Source: Virgibacillus_R byunsanensis
GTDB lineage: Bacteria > Bacillota > Bacilli > Bacillales > Amphibacillaceae
NCBI RefSeq assembly: GCF_042675965.1
Contig: NZ_JBHTKJ010000035.1
Coordinates: 62,001-126,000, forward strand
DNA: 64,000 nucleotides
Direction: 5' to 3'
A program made the translations under genes and the position numbers. Shown here piece after piece: positions 42,806 through 51,973 of this stretch. The notes beneath the pieces were generated by a model, which was given only the letters and a program-made list of their open reading frames with translations, was not told the DNA's origin and searched no databases. The first letter of the stretch is position 1. The number at the start of each line of letters is the position of its first letter.

Positions 42806-42837
42806 TTTAATTACCTCCTTTCCCAAAACTGGTATGT

Positions 42838-44028
42838 TTAGTCTTGACAGTTTTCTATAACTGTTGCTGTACCTTGTCCTCCTGCTATACATGCTGTAGT
42901 GAGTCCATATTTTAAGTTGCGTTTTCTAAGTTCATGAATTAGCGTTACAAGTATCCTAGTACCTGTACACCCTAAAGGATGCCCTAATGCTATTGAACCT
43001 CCATTAACATTAACATGTGTGTTATTTATATCCCATTCTTTTAAAACTGCTAAAGTCTGCGCTGCAAAAGCTTCATTTAGTTCGATTAAGTCCATATCCT
43101 TCAACTGTAAATTAGCCATTTTGAGGGCTTTTTGGGATGCAGGTAATGGTCCTAATCCCATTTCTTTTGGATGAACACCTGTGGACGCAATACCTTTTAT
43201 CCTAGCAAGTATTGGCAGATCTAGCTCTCTCGCTTTCCTTTCACTCATAACTGTTAGTAAAGCAGCTCCATCATTTCGACCTGATGAGTTACCTGCAGTT
43301 ACAGTACCGTCCTTACTAAAAACTGGTTTTAATTTAGATAACTTTTCAATACTTGTGTTTCTTGGATGTTCATCTTTAGTTATCAGGCTAAAGCCATTTC
43401 TATTATCTATTTCAACTGGAACAATTTCGTCATCAAATCGATTTGTTTTAATTGCATTCAATGCTTTCAAATGACTATTTAGAGCGTATTCATCTTGTTC
43501 TTCTCTACTTATACTATATTTGTTCGCTAAATATTCTGCTGTGTCACCCATATTAAACTCCCCATATATCTCTTTAGGCTGTGAGTTAGGTTGACTTTCA
43601 ATATTAGAGTCATAAAATGTAATATTCCCCGCTTTATGATTTAAGAATCTATTGCCCATTGAGTAGTATGGTGCTTGTGACATACTTTCAACTCCTCCAG
43701 AAAGTACCACTTCTGATAAACCACTATTTATTAATAGAAATGCCTCATGAACAGACTGCATTCCTGATCCACATTGTCTATGAACAGTGTGTGCCGGTAC
43801 GTTCTCTGGAATTCCAGAAAGCAAAGATGCAACTCGAGCTATATTAGGAGCATGTGAATTCTGCTTAGTTTGGCCTAAAATAACTTCTTCTACATGCGAT
43901 TTGTCTAAACCGAGATTAGCAAAAGAATTTTTAATAACATTTGATATGAGCTTCTCAGCACTCACTTCTGACAAACTACCATGCAATTTTCCTATGGGAG
44001 AACGCAAAGCATTTACAATAACTACCAT
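42838..44028 (-). CDS. thiolase (acetyl-CoA acetyltransferase / 3-ketoacyl-CoA thiolase)
   Basis: 396 residues. Nucleophile Cys in HRQCGSGMQSVHEA (~res 88), NEAFAAQ, GGSIALGHPLGCTGTR (His) and CIAGGQGTATVIEN (second Cys). Cleaves a beta-ketoacyl-CoA with CoA. AAAGGGGTTTAAA precedes the ATG. It follows the two CoA-transferase subunits, the classic order for turning acetoacetate or a similar beta-keto acid into acetyl-CoA units. Confidence 0.93.
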   Translation of the reverse strand: MVVIVNALRSPIGKLHGSLSEVSAEKLISNVIKNSFANLGLDKSHVEEVILGQTKQNSHAPNIARVASLLSGIPENVPAHTVHRQCGSGMQSVHEAFLLINSGLSEVVLSGGVESMSQAPYYSMGNRFLNHKAGNITFYDSNIESQPNSQPKEIYGEFNMGDTAEYLANKYSISREEQDEYALNSHLKALNAIKTNRFDDEIVPVEIDNRNGFSLITKDEHPRNTSIEKLSKLKPVFSKDGTVTAGNSSGRNDGAALLTVMSERKARELDLPILARIKGIASTGVHPKEMGLGPLPASQKALKMANLQLKDMDLIELNEAFAAQTLAVLKEWDINNTHVNVNGGSIALGHPLGCTGTRILVTLIHELRKRNLKYGLTTACIAGGQGTATVIENCQD

Positions 44029-44041
44029 TTTAAACCCCTTT

Positions 44042-44668
44042 CTATTTCACTCTAAATTTAACTCCTGTTTTCTTAACAACTTCTTCTAAGGAGCTATTTT
44101 TATCAATCTCTTTTAAATAAATTCCATCTTCATCAAAAGAAAACGTAGCAAGTTCTGTAACAATCATATCTATTTTACGTAGAGACGTTTGTGGATACCT
44201 TAATTTATTTACAATTTTAGGTTTTCCATCTTTTGTAGTATGAGTCGTAGCAACAATAATCTTTTTTGATCCTTCAAGTAAATCCATTGCACCACCTACA
44301 CCTAAAACTGCTTTTCCAGGCATAGCCCAGTTTGCAATTAAACCTTCTCCCGATACTTGTATAACACCCAATACCGACACATCGATATGGCCACCCCTGA
44401 TCATAGAAAATGAAAAACTACTATCAAAAAAAGATGCCCCATTTACAATTGTAACTGGCTTTTTGCCTGCATTAACCACATTCATGTCTATTTCACCCTT
44501 AGATGGAGATTTGCCTACACCTAATATTCCGTTTTCAGAGTGAATAAAAATCTTACTTGTATCTATAAAATTAGTAACTAATGTTGGAATACCTATACCA
44601 AGATTAACAACATCACCCTCATGTAATTCTTTTGAAACTCTTTTGGCTATATGCTCCTTTATGTTCAT
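44042..44668 (-). CDS. 3-oxoacid CoA-transferase, subunit B
   Basis: 208 residues from ATG 44668. Contains the catalytic Glu motif SENGILGVG (~res 47) and GGAMDLLEGSKKIIVATTHTTK, conserved in AtoA/ScoB. Works with the adjacent A subunit to move CoA from succinyl-CoA or acetyl-CoA onto a beta-keto acid. The start overlaps the end of the A subunit, so they are made together. Confidence 0.92.
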   Translation of the reverse strand: MNIKEHIAKRVSKELHEGDVVNLGIGIPTLVTNFIDTSKIFIHSENGILGVGKSPSKGEIDMNVVNAGKKPVTIVNGASFFDSSFSFSMIRGGHIDVSVLGVIQVSGEGLIANWAMPGKAVLGVGGAMDLLEGSKKIIVATTHTTKDGKPKIVNKLRYPQTSLRKIDMIVTELATFSFDEDGIYLKEIDKNSSLEEVVKKTGVKFRVK

Positions 44669-44671
44669 CAA

Positions 44672-45331
44672 TTATTCCACTCCCTTACTTTCAATTACGT
44701 AATCAATGAATATATGTGGAGTTACTATTTCTTCTGGTGATAGGTAGTTTTCATTATCTATTTCCTCTACTTCTGCTATAACTATGTCAGCAGCTGTTGC
44801 CATAATCGGGTTAAAGTTTCTTGCCGATTTATTATAGATTAAGTTTCCTAGTTTATCAGATTTCTTTGCCTTAATTAATGCTATATCCGCATTCAAGGGT
44901 TTTTGAAATACGTAGTCTATTCCATCAATATTTCTTATTTCTGAATTTTTTGAAAGACTTGTTCCAGTACTAGTTTTTACATAAAACCCACCAATTCCAG
45001 CTCCCCCTGCCCTTATAGACTCAGCCATAGTTCCTTGAGGTAATAATTTAATTTCTAATTCATTTTTATTATATGCTTCTACAACATCTTTATTTGTAGT
45101 AAAATAGGATCCTATCCCTTTTCTTACCTGTTTATTAATAACTAGTTTACCTAGTCCTTTACCTTGCTCGCCTAAGTTATTGCTTATAATAGTTAGATTT
45201 TTAGCTTCTGATTTCGATAGTAGGTCTATAAGTGTCAATGGGCTTCCTACTATACCAAAACCACCAACCATTATTGTTTGATTATCTTTAAAGATTTGTA
45301 ATATTTGACCTGTAGTTATTTGTTTATTCAT
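44672..45331 (-). CDS. 3-oxoacid CoA-transferase, subunit A
   Basis: A 219-residue AtoD/ScoA-type subunit with IMVGGFGIVGSPLTLIDLL, ISNNLGEQGKGLG, QGTMAESIRAGGAGIGGFY and a C-terminal IDYVIES. AGGTGAAAAA precedes the ATG. It is preceded by a 126-bp gap with a hairpin after the second aminotransferase gene. Confidence 0.92.
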   Translation of the reverse strand: MNKQITTGQILQIFKDNQTIMVGGFGIVGSPLTLIDLLSKSEAKNLTIISNNLGEQGKGLGKLVINKQVRKGIGSYFTTNKDVVEAYNKNELEIKLLPQGTMAESIRAGGAGIGGFYVKTSTGTSLSKNSEIRNIDGIDYVFQKPLNADIALIKAKKSDKLGNLIYNKSARNFNPIMATAADIVIAEVEEIDNENYLSPEEIVTPHIFIDYVIESKGVE

Positions 45332-45352
45332 TTTTTCACCTCAAAATAAAGC

Positions 45353-45411
45353 TTGATAATTAGTTTAGATATAAGCATTCTTAAAGTATTCTTAACTCTA
45401 AACAATTATCA
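45353..45411. promoter_or_regulatory. large inverted repeat before the CoA-transferase genes
   Basis: TTGATAATTAGTTTAGA and TCTAAACAATTATCA pair through two stem blocks with a 27-nt loop, between the upstream aminotransferase and the CoA-transferase. It could be an attenuator, an mRNA processing site or an operator. No U-run follows. Confidence 0.45.
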
Positions 45412-45457
45412 GGTATAAAATGATAATTATGAATAGAGGATACCCATTCATCTCAGA

Positions 45458-46801
45458 TCATCCTGTAATTTTATAATTTATTAACTGTGTAAGAGATTTT
45501 CGAAGAAGTGATATTAATTCATCGATTTCATCTTTACTAATTATTATTGGTGGTGCAATCATAATGCTATCACCATAAACACCATAATGAAACTTTTGGC
45601 TAGGATATACAATTAATCCATTCTCAAAACAAATTTTCACTAAATTATTAGTAACTTTTAATTCTGGATCAAAAAATGACATCTCTTTATTATCACTAAC
45701 CAATTCAAGACCCCACATAAAACCTTTACCTCTCACATCACCAATAATAGAAAATTCATCAGCCAACCTTTTCAATTCACCTTCTAAATAGCTTGATAAT
45801 TTCTTCACATTGTTTAATAAGTCATGTTTAATAATAAATTTAAGTGTGGCTAAACCCGCTGAAACACTCACTGGATTACCGCTGTGAGTAAAACCATGAA
45901 CAAACCTACCACTTCCACTTTTAAATGCTTTATAAATCTTTTCATGAACTAATACTGCTCCTAGAGGAGCATACCCACCACTTATCCCTTTTGCAGATAT
46001 AATAATATCCGGTTTAATTCCCCAATGATTACAAGCAAAGTATTCGCCAGTTCTTCCAAATCCACTCATTACTTCATCGGCAATCATGAGTATATCGTAC
46101 TTTTTACATATTTCAGAAACTACTTTGAAATATTCACTTGGTGCTATTACAGCACTGGCAGATGAGCCTATAATTGGTTCAAACACAAAAGCTGATATTG
46201 TTTCAGGACCTTCTCGTAAAATCATTTCCTCTAATTCTAATGCGCACTTTACCTGGCAACTTGGATATTCTAAACTCAAAGGACATCTGAAACAGTTTGG
46301 TGGATTAATATGATGAACTGGTATTAGATTTGGCTCCTGGGGTCTTCTCCATTCTGCATATCCCCCAACACTTAATGCCCCTAGTGTATGTCCATGAAAG
46401 CTAGTCCATCTTGCAATAATTTTATACTTTGAACTCCTTCCTCTTTCCAACTGATATTGCCTACTCATTTTTATTGCTGTATCTAAGGCTTCAGATCCAC
46501 CAGAGACAAAATAGCTATATTTTATTTCTCCTGGTGTAATTTTTGATAGTTTGCTTGCGTATTCTTCTAAGACAATCGTCCGAAATTGACTAGTATGAGC
46601 AAATGAGATACTTTTCATTTGCTCATACATACTGTCAAATATCTCCTTTTGTCCATGACCAACATTTGCTACTAAAGCTCCTGAAGAACCATCTAAATAC
46701 TTTTTTTTATTACTATCATATATATAAATCCCTTCTCCTCTTGATGCTATTGGATAATTCTTATTTAAATCTCGATAAAAAACATTAGATGTTGATGTCA
46801 A
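45458..46801 (-). CDS. class III aminotransferase (PLP), TTG start
   Basis: 447 residues from TTG 46801, placed 6 nt after AAGAGGTG; a GTG at 46810 is inside that site. Same family as 41468-42805 but distinct sequence: VFYRDLNKNYPI, GSSGALVANVGHG, SGGSEALDTAIKM, MIADEVMSGFGRTG and ISAKGISGGYAP (Lys). An insert with CFRCPLSLEYPSCQVKC carries four cysteines, which is unusual for this family and could bind a metal or iron-sulfur cluster. It sits between creatininase and the CoA-transferase genes. Confidence 0.88.
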   Translation of the reverse strand: MTSTSNVFYRDLNKNYPIASRGEGIYIYDSNKKKYLDGSSGALVANVGHGQKEIFDSMYEQMKSISFAHTSQFRTIVLEEYASKLSKITPGEIKYSYFVSGGSEALDTAIKMSRQYQLERGRSSKYKIIARWTSFHGHTLGALSVGGYAEWRRPQEPNLIPVHHINPPNCFRCPLSLEYPSCQVKCALELEEMILREGPETISAFVFEPIIGSSASAVIAPSEYFKVVSEICKKYDILMIADEVMSGFGRTGEYFACNHWGIKPDIIISAKGISGGYAPLGAVLVHEKIYKAFKSGSGRFVHGFTHSGNPVSVSAGLATLKFIIKHDLLNNVKKLSSYLEGELKRLADEFSIIGDVRGKGFMWGLELVSDNKEMSFFDPELKVTNNLVKICFENGLIVYPSQKFHYGVYGDSIMIAPPIIISKDEIDELISLLRKSLTQLINYKITG

Positions 46802-46841
46802 TTTAAGCACCTCTTATTCACAATAATATATATTTTATAAG

Positions 46842-47654
46842 CTATGGTAATACTGGACCAAGCGCATTATTCGGCTTTCGATCGCGAAATTCATCTAATA
46901 ACTCTGTTAACTCTTCAACAGCTGCATTAAACAATTTTTCCCCTTTAACATCTGTTGATTTGGTAGGATCTCCTTTAACCCCTGTTTCAGTAATGGTATG
47001 CCATATTTCCATCATCTTAGCTGGATTGGAATACCCTTCAGGTCTTCTACCTAATAAATCATTCCAAAAATGTGGTGTTATATTATTTAAACCATCTTTA
47101 CGTGCTAACTCCATATCAACTCTTTCTTTATTAAGGTGTAAATACACAGATGTTTCTAAGTCACAACCGTGACTAGTAGGTGCTTTATCTAAAATTTCAT
47201 CAGATACATCCCTTACTTTTTGCAATTCCCACCAGGAAATAGATGCACATAATGTTTCAGGGTAATCTATAATTGTATGTCGAGCTATGAGATCAATTAT
47301 TGGTCTGTTACTTCCATGACCATTAACAAGCAATATATGTTTAAACCCATGTTTAGCCAAACTTCCAGTTACTGCTCTTCCGAAATCTATCAGGATTGAA
47401 GAGGGAATATCAATTGTTCCAGGAAACCCCATATGATGCGACTCAAAACCAAATGGAATAACTGGAAGTACTAAATCTTTGGATGTTTTATTTGCTGCAC
47501 TCATACATATATTTGTCACAATATTTGTATCAACGTCTAATGGTAAATGATGACCATGTTCTTCTGTGGCCCCGAAAGGTACAATAACCACAGCATCTTG
47601 TTTACTCATTTTGTCAATTTCCGGCCAAGTATAATGTGAATAATTTGTTTTCAT
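46842..47654 (-). CDS. creatininase-family amidohydrolase
   Basis: A 270-residue metallohydrolase. Metal ligands in GATEEHGHHLPLDVDTN (Glu, His, Asp), LLVNGHGSNRP and a later Glu in SHGCDLETSVYLH. The family opens cyclic amides (creatinine) or cleaves formamides and related C-N bonds. AAAGGAGAAATTTTA precedes the ATG. It is between the TRAP transporter and the aminotransferase; in this setting it may act on another cyclic or amide-containing intermediate. Confidence 0.88.
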   Translation of the reverse strand: MKTNYSHYTWPEIDKMSKQDAVVIVPFGATEEHGHHLPLDVDTNIVTNICMSAANKTSKDLVLPVIPFGFESHHMGFPGTIDIPSSILIDFGRAVTGSLAKHGFKHILLVNGHGSNRPIIDLIARHTIIDYPETLCASISWWELQKVRDVSDEILDKAPTSHGCDLETSVYLHLNKERVDMELARKDGLNNITPHFWNDLLGRRPEGYSNPAKMMEIWHTITETGVKGDPTKSTDVKGEKLFNAAVEELTELLDEFRDRKPNNALGPVLP

Positions 47655-47676
47655 TAAAATTTCTCCTTTATAATCA

Positions 47677-48957
47677 TTATTTATCTAATAATTCAACTAA
47701 AAACAGACTAATTTCAGGAAATAAACTTAAAACTATTAGGTTTATAACTACAATTGCTAGGAAAGGAATAATAGCCTTGGTTATCTTTTCAATAGGCGAA
47801 TTAGATATTTGACTAGCTACAAATAACCCAATTCCTACTGGTGGTGTACACATTCCTAAAGCTAGATTTATAATCATAATTATTCCAAAATGAATAGGAT
47901 CAATTCCTAATTCAATTGCAGTTGGCATCAATAATGGTCCTAAAATAATAATTGCGGTTAGTCCATCTATAAACATACCAAAAAGTAATAGCATTACATT
48001 AATTATTAGTAAAAAGATAAGTGGTGAACTAGTTAGTTGTGTAAAGTATTCAGATATCAATTGAGGAATTCCTTCAAACGAAAGAATCCACGTAAACAAA
48101 CCTGCGTTCGCCATAATATACATAATAGTTGCTGACGAAATTGATGACTTTATAAATATATTAAATATATCCTTTAATTTAATCTCCCGATAATAATAAA
48201 GTGAAATTACTAAGGCATAGGCAATAGCAACTGCTGCAGCTTCAGTAGGGGTAAAGTTACCACTATAAATACCACCCAAAATTATTACCGGCATAAGTAG
48301 TGCAGGTATAGCATCAATAAATATCGCAAGTCTTTGTCTTATAGTATAATCGTTTGATTCACCGGTATATCCTTTTATTTTTGATATTACATACACTCCA
48401 ATAATTAATGAGATTGCCATTAAGAAGCCAGGTGCTATACCTGCTATAAATAAATCACCTACAGAAACTCCGACGGTTACCCCAAAAACAACCATATTAA
48501 TACTAGGGGGAATAATAACTCCTAGTTCTCCTGATATTGCTTGAGTTGCCCCTGCGAAACTTTTATCATAACCCTTTTTGACCATGGAAGGAATTAAAAT
48601 TGCACCAATAGCAGCAGTAGTTGCTATACCAGAACCCGACATAGCCCCAAATAATAACGAAGCTAAAACTGCAACCATTGCTAATCCCCCATGTAGTGAC
48701 CCTACTAATGTATTAGCAAAATTAATTAGTCTTTTAGATATACCTCCATATTCCATAATTGTACCTGCCATAATGAAAAAAGGAATCGCCATTAGCGGAA
48801 ACGAATCTAATGCTGTGAAAGACTTTTGTGCTAGTGAGCTTAAAGGTATATCTCCAACGTATAAAACTGCTATAACAGTTGATAGTCCAATTGATACGGC
48901 TATCGGAACAGAAAGTGCTAGTAAACTAATTAAAGTAATTAGTATTAAAAGTGCTAT
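47677..48957 (-). CDS. TRAP transporter large permease (DctM), apparent ATA start
   Basis: A standard-length 426-residue protein only if translation begins at the ATA at 48957, one base past the small-permease stop and 6 nt after GAGGTGA. Starting at the first ATG (48792) would remove the first ~55 residues, including conserved SVPIAVSIGLSTV and FTALDSFPLMAIPFF. About 11-12 membrane helices, with the motif GELGVIIPPSINMVVFG. It forms the Na+-driven transport channel with the small permease and the binding protein. Confidence 0.85.
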   Translation of the reverse strand: MALLILITLISLLALSVPIAVSIGLSTVIAVLYVGDIPLSSLAQKSFTALDSFPLMAIPFFIMAGTIMEYGGISKRLINFANTLVGSLHGGLAMVAVLASLLFGAMSGSGIATTAAIGAILIPSMVKKGYDKSFAGATQAISGELGVIIPPSINMVVFGVTVGVSVGDLFIAGIAPGFLMAISLIIGVYVISKIKGYTGESNDYTIRQRLAIFIDAIPALLMPVIILGGIYSGNFTPTEAAAVAIAYALVISLYYYREIKLKDIFNIFIKSSISSATIMYIMANAGLFTWILSFEGIPQLISEYFTQLTSSPLIFLLIINVMLLLFGMFIDGLTAIIILGPLLMPTAIELGIDPIHFGIIMIINLALGMCTPPVGIGLFVASQISNSPIEKITKAIIPFLAIVVINLIVLSLFPEISLFLVELLDK

Positions 48958-48958
48958 A

Positions 48959-49459
48959 TTAGGTCACCTCACCTTCTCTATCGACATGTCGTTTTGTAAA
49001 TAACTCCAAGAGAATAGCCAAAGAGTTCATTATCAAAAATACTGCGCTTACTGGTATACTTGCATATGGGATAGCCATACTAAATGGTAATGTTGGTGAA
49101 CTTTGGACTTTTACAAATTGCAATAAATCAATACCATAAATTAAAATAAAGGTAAAAAATATTGTACAAATAATATAAACAACTATTTGAAGGCGTTTTT
49201 TCCACTTATCTTTTAGTGGGTATGTTAGTAATTCTATTGCAATTAAAGAACGTTCTCTTAGTGCTAAAGCTGCCCCTAAAAATACTATCCAAATCATCAA
49301 ATACCTAGCAAGTTCTTCTGACCATGAAATCGAATTGCTTAAAATACTTCTACTAATAATTTGAGAAATTATTAGTAGAAACATAACAATAGCCATTGAT
49401 CCAACTATGAAATAGACCAATTTATTCAATTTATCAATTATTTTTAATAATAATTGCAT
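48959..49459 (-). CDS. TRAP transporter small permease (DctQ)
   Basis: 166 residues with four membrane helices and the family motifs SISWSEELARYLMIWIVFLGAALALRE near the second helix. AGGGAGTAAATCTA precedes the ATG. Followed immediately by the large permease. Confidence 0.9.
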   Translation of the reverse strand: MQLLLKIIDKLNKLVYFIVGSMAIVMFLLIISQIISRSILSNSISWSEELARYLMIWIVFLGAALALRERSLIAIELLTYPLKDKWKKRLQIVVYIICTIFFTFILIYGIDLLQFVKVQSSPTLPFSMAIPYASIPVSAVFLIMNSLAILLELFTKRHVDREGEVT

Positions 49460-49533
49460 TAGATTTACTCCCTTGTAATTGGGTTTTATATATTACCCTA
49501 TTAGAACTACATCATTCTAATAGGAACTTGTAT

Positions 49534-50592
49534 CTATTCTTTAAGTTCAAATATCTTTTGATGTATATCACCATATTTATCACTATATTTGTCATAAACA
49601 GGTTGAACAGCTTCTACGAATGGTGCGTTATCAACGTCCTCAATAATTTCTAAGCCCTCTTCTTCCGCTGTCGCCCTTAATTCAACAGACTGTTCTTTAA
49701 TAAAGTTTCTTTCAAAACTTGTTGCTTCTTTAGCAGCGTTTAACAAGGTATCTTGAACTGAACTTGGCAGGTCATTGAATTTATCATTATTCATTACATT
49801 TACAGCTGATGAATAGAATAAATTATTTATCGTCATATAATCGGAAACCTCATGTAAGTTATTTGGAACGGCTGTTGCAAAAGATGAAGTAAATGCGTCT
49901 ATTACTCCTTGTTCAGCAGAAACATACAATTCACCAAATGATACTGGTGTAGGATTAGTACCCAATGCCTCTAAGAAATCTATTTGTACCTGACTTTCTT
50001 GTGCTCGAATATCTATGCCATCTAGATCGTTCAAAGTCCTTATAGGTTCATTTGAAAAGATTTGATAAAATCCTGTCTCCATCCATGCTAAATTTTTTAA
50101 ATTTGCTTCTTCCATAGACTTGTTTATCTTTTCTCCAACTTCACCGTCTAATGCTTCATAAGCATGTTCTTCATTTTCAAATAAAAACGGAAAACTTAAA
50201 GCACCCACCGCATCGGAAAAATTTACAACAGGAGCATCTGAAGATATAGCGATATCTAATGATCCATTAAGTACTGATTCAATTAATTCACGCTCAGCTC
50301 CGAGTGAACCAGGAGAGTGTATTTTAATAGTAATGTTCTCGTTTTCTTCTTCTACTTTTTCTTTAAATTTTTGTGCCCACTGATCATAGTGAGAATCTGC
50401 TGGAGCATTATGTGCTACAGAGAACTCATATTTTTCTAATGTACCATCTGTCTGACTTTCATCTGATGATGTATTATTTTGGCTTGAACTAGAACCGTCA
50501 CTACCACTCGAACTTTCCTGATTACTACCACATGCTACTAATAGCATCATTAAAACTAATATTATCATCGAGTTTAAAATAACCTTTTTCAT
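49534..50592 (-). CDS. TRAP transporter substrate-binding lipoprotein (DctP)
   Basis: 352 residues with lipobox LVAC (Cys ~21), a Ser-rich linker, and the DctP fold: EFSVAHNAPADSHYDQWA, then IRAQESQVQIDFLEALGTNP, whose Arg normally clamps a substrate carboxylate, then NPTPVSFGELYVSAEQGVIDA-like sequence. AGGAGGATAAAAATT precedes the ATG. The ligand is therefore probably a carboxylate, which fits an N-carbamoyl or amino-acid-like substrate. Confidence 0.92.
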   Translation of the reverse strand: MKKVILNSMIILVLMMLLVACGSNQESSSGSDGSSSSQNNTSSDESQTDGTLEKYEFSVAHNAPADSHYDQWAQKFKEKVEEENENITIKIHSPGSLGAERELIESVLNGSLDIAISSDAPVVNFSDAVGALSFPFLFENEEHAYEALDGEVGEKINKSMEEANLKNLAWMETGFYQIFSNEPIRTLNDLDGIDIRAQESQVQIDFLEALGTNPTPVSFGELYVSAEQGVIDAFTSSFATAVPNNLHEVSDYMTINNLFYSSAVNVMNNDKFNDLPSSVQDTLLNAAKEATSFERNFIKEQSVELRATAEEEGLEIIEDVDNAPFVEAVQPVYDKYSDKYGDIHQKIFELKE

Positions 50593-50613
50593 AATTTTTA
50601 TCCTCCTAAATAC

Positions 50614-51948
50614 TTAATTGTTTTTCGTTACATACTTTCCTGAATTTTGGTTATCTATCTTTTTTTTATTTGAATAAATAACATCCCCCCTTAAAATAGT
50701 CTTTTTCACTTGCCCCCTAACCTCCTTCCCATTAAATGGTGATAACTCATCTTGTATCACCCATTCAATATTTGGATCAATTATAGTAAAATCAGCATCA
50801 TTACCTTTTTTAATTCTTCCTTTTTGCTTAATCCCAAAAACATCAGCTATATTTGTTGACATTAATTTTCCATAATCAATTGGAGATATCTTGCTTTTTA
50901 ATACTCCCTCACTAAAAACTAATGAGGCAACTATTGATAATCCTGGCATTCCTGATGGAGCAGTAAATATATCTTTATAACCTTTTTCTTTATTTTTCAC
51001 ATCCCATATTGCATGATCTGTTGTTATAAAATCAATTTCACCTTTATATAATTTATCCCACATTAATTCTCTTGATCTTCTGTCTCTTAATGGAGGGTTA
51101 ACTTTGGCATTGGGACCTTTAGTTTTCAAATCATCATCACTTAATAAAAGATATTGATAGCAAGTCTCTGCTGTCACCTTTAACCCTTGTCTCTTGAAAT
51201 AATTTATTAGATCTATACTCCTTGGATGGCTCACGTGTACGAAATGTATTTTTGCATCAGTCCAGTAAGCAAATTCCATTAATTTTAATATATCTGCTGT
51301 TTCAGTGTATGGAGGTCTAGTCTCACCATGTGCTCCTAAATACTTTTTATCACCTTTTTTAAATTCATTTATTAAGTCTTTTACAATTTCATCATTTTCT
51401 GCATGAAAAGCAGCAATTAAATCAATTTCTTTTATTTCTCTGAAAGCCCTTACAATCCCTGAATCTGGAATTCTCGGAAACCTACTTTCATCAGTTTCAA
51501 ATGTTGACATTTTTATTCCTATTACACCTAGATTAGCTAGATCTTTAATTTGGGAATATCCTCCATATTTTGTTATTGTACCCCATAAACCCACATCAAC
51601 AAATGCCTCTTTTTCAATTACCTTAATCTTTTCTTTTAACGCTCTTTTATTCGTAATAGGGCTATTGTAATCAAATGGCATATCAAATATCGTTGTAAAT
51701 CCGCCATCTGCTGCTAGTCGAGTAGTCTTTTTAATTCCTTCGTTAGGATTACTTAAACTATGAACATGTGGGTCAATCAACCCAGGAAAAATATAACAGT
51801 CATCATATTTCATCCTAACTTTTGATTGATTATCACTTTTGTCAGGGGAAATATAAATAATCATTCCATCTTTAACTCCTATTTCTCCTTGAATTATCTT
51901 GTTTTCCAACACAACTTTACCATTTAAAATTAAGTCGAAAAATTCCAA
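50614..51948 (-). CDS. dihydropyrimidinase/allantoinase-type cyclic amidohydrolase, TTG start
   Basis: 444 residues from TTG 51948, 8 nt after AAAGGAGGG. An in-frame ATG at 52008 lies within the inserted IS and is not native. Metal-dependent amidohydrolase: DPHVHSLSNPNEG (HxH), GIKMSTF (carboxylated Lys), FHAENDE, FVHVSHPRSI and TTDHAIW (Asp). It opens cyclic ureides or amides such as dihydropyrimidines, hydantoins or allantoin. The upstream neighbour, a carbamoyl-type amidohydrolase, would take its product. An IS separates the two. Confidence 0.9.
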   Translation of the reverse strand: MEFFDLILNGKVVLENKIIQGEIGVKDGMIIYISPDKSDNQSKVRMKYDDCYIFPGLIDPHVHSLSNPNEGIKKTTRLAADGGFTTIFDMPFDYNSPITNKRALKEKIKVIEKEAFVDVGLWGTITKYGGYSQIKDLANLGVIGIKMSTFETDESRFPRIPDSGIVRAFREIKEIDLIAAFHAENDEIVKDLINEFKKGDKKYLGAHGETRPPYTETADILKLMEFAYWTDAKIHFVHVSHPRSIDLINYFKRQGLKVTAETCYQYLLLSDDDLKTKGPNAKVNPPLRDRRSRELMWDKLYKGEIDFITTDHAIWDVKNKEKGYKDIFTAPSGMPGLSIVASLVFSEGVLKSKISPIDYGKLMSTNIADVFGIKQKGRIKKGNDADFTIIDPNIEWVIQDELSPFNGKEVRGQVKKTILRGDVIYSNKKKIDNQNSGKYVTKNN

Positions 51949-51973
51949 TTTGTTATCCCTCCTTTTATTTATA

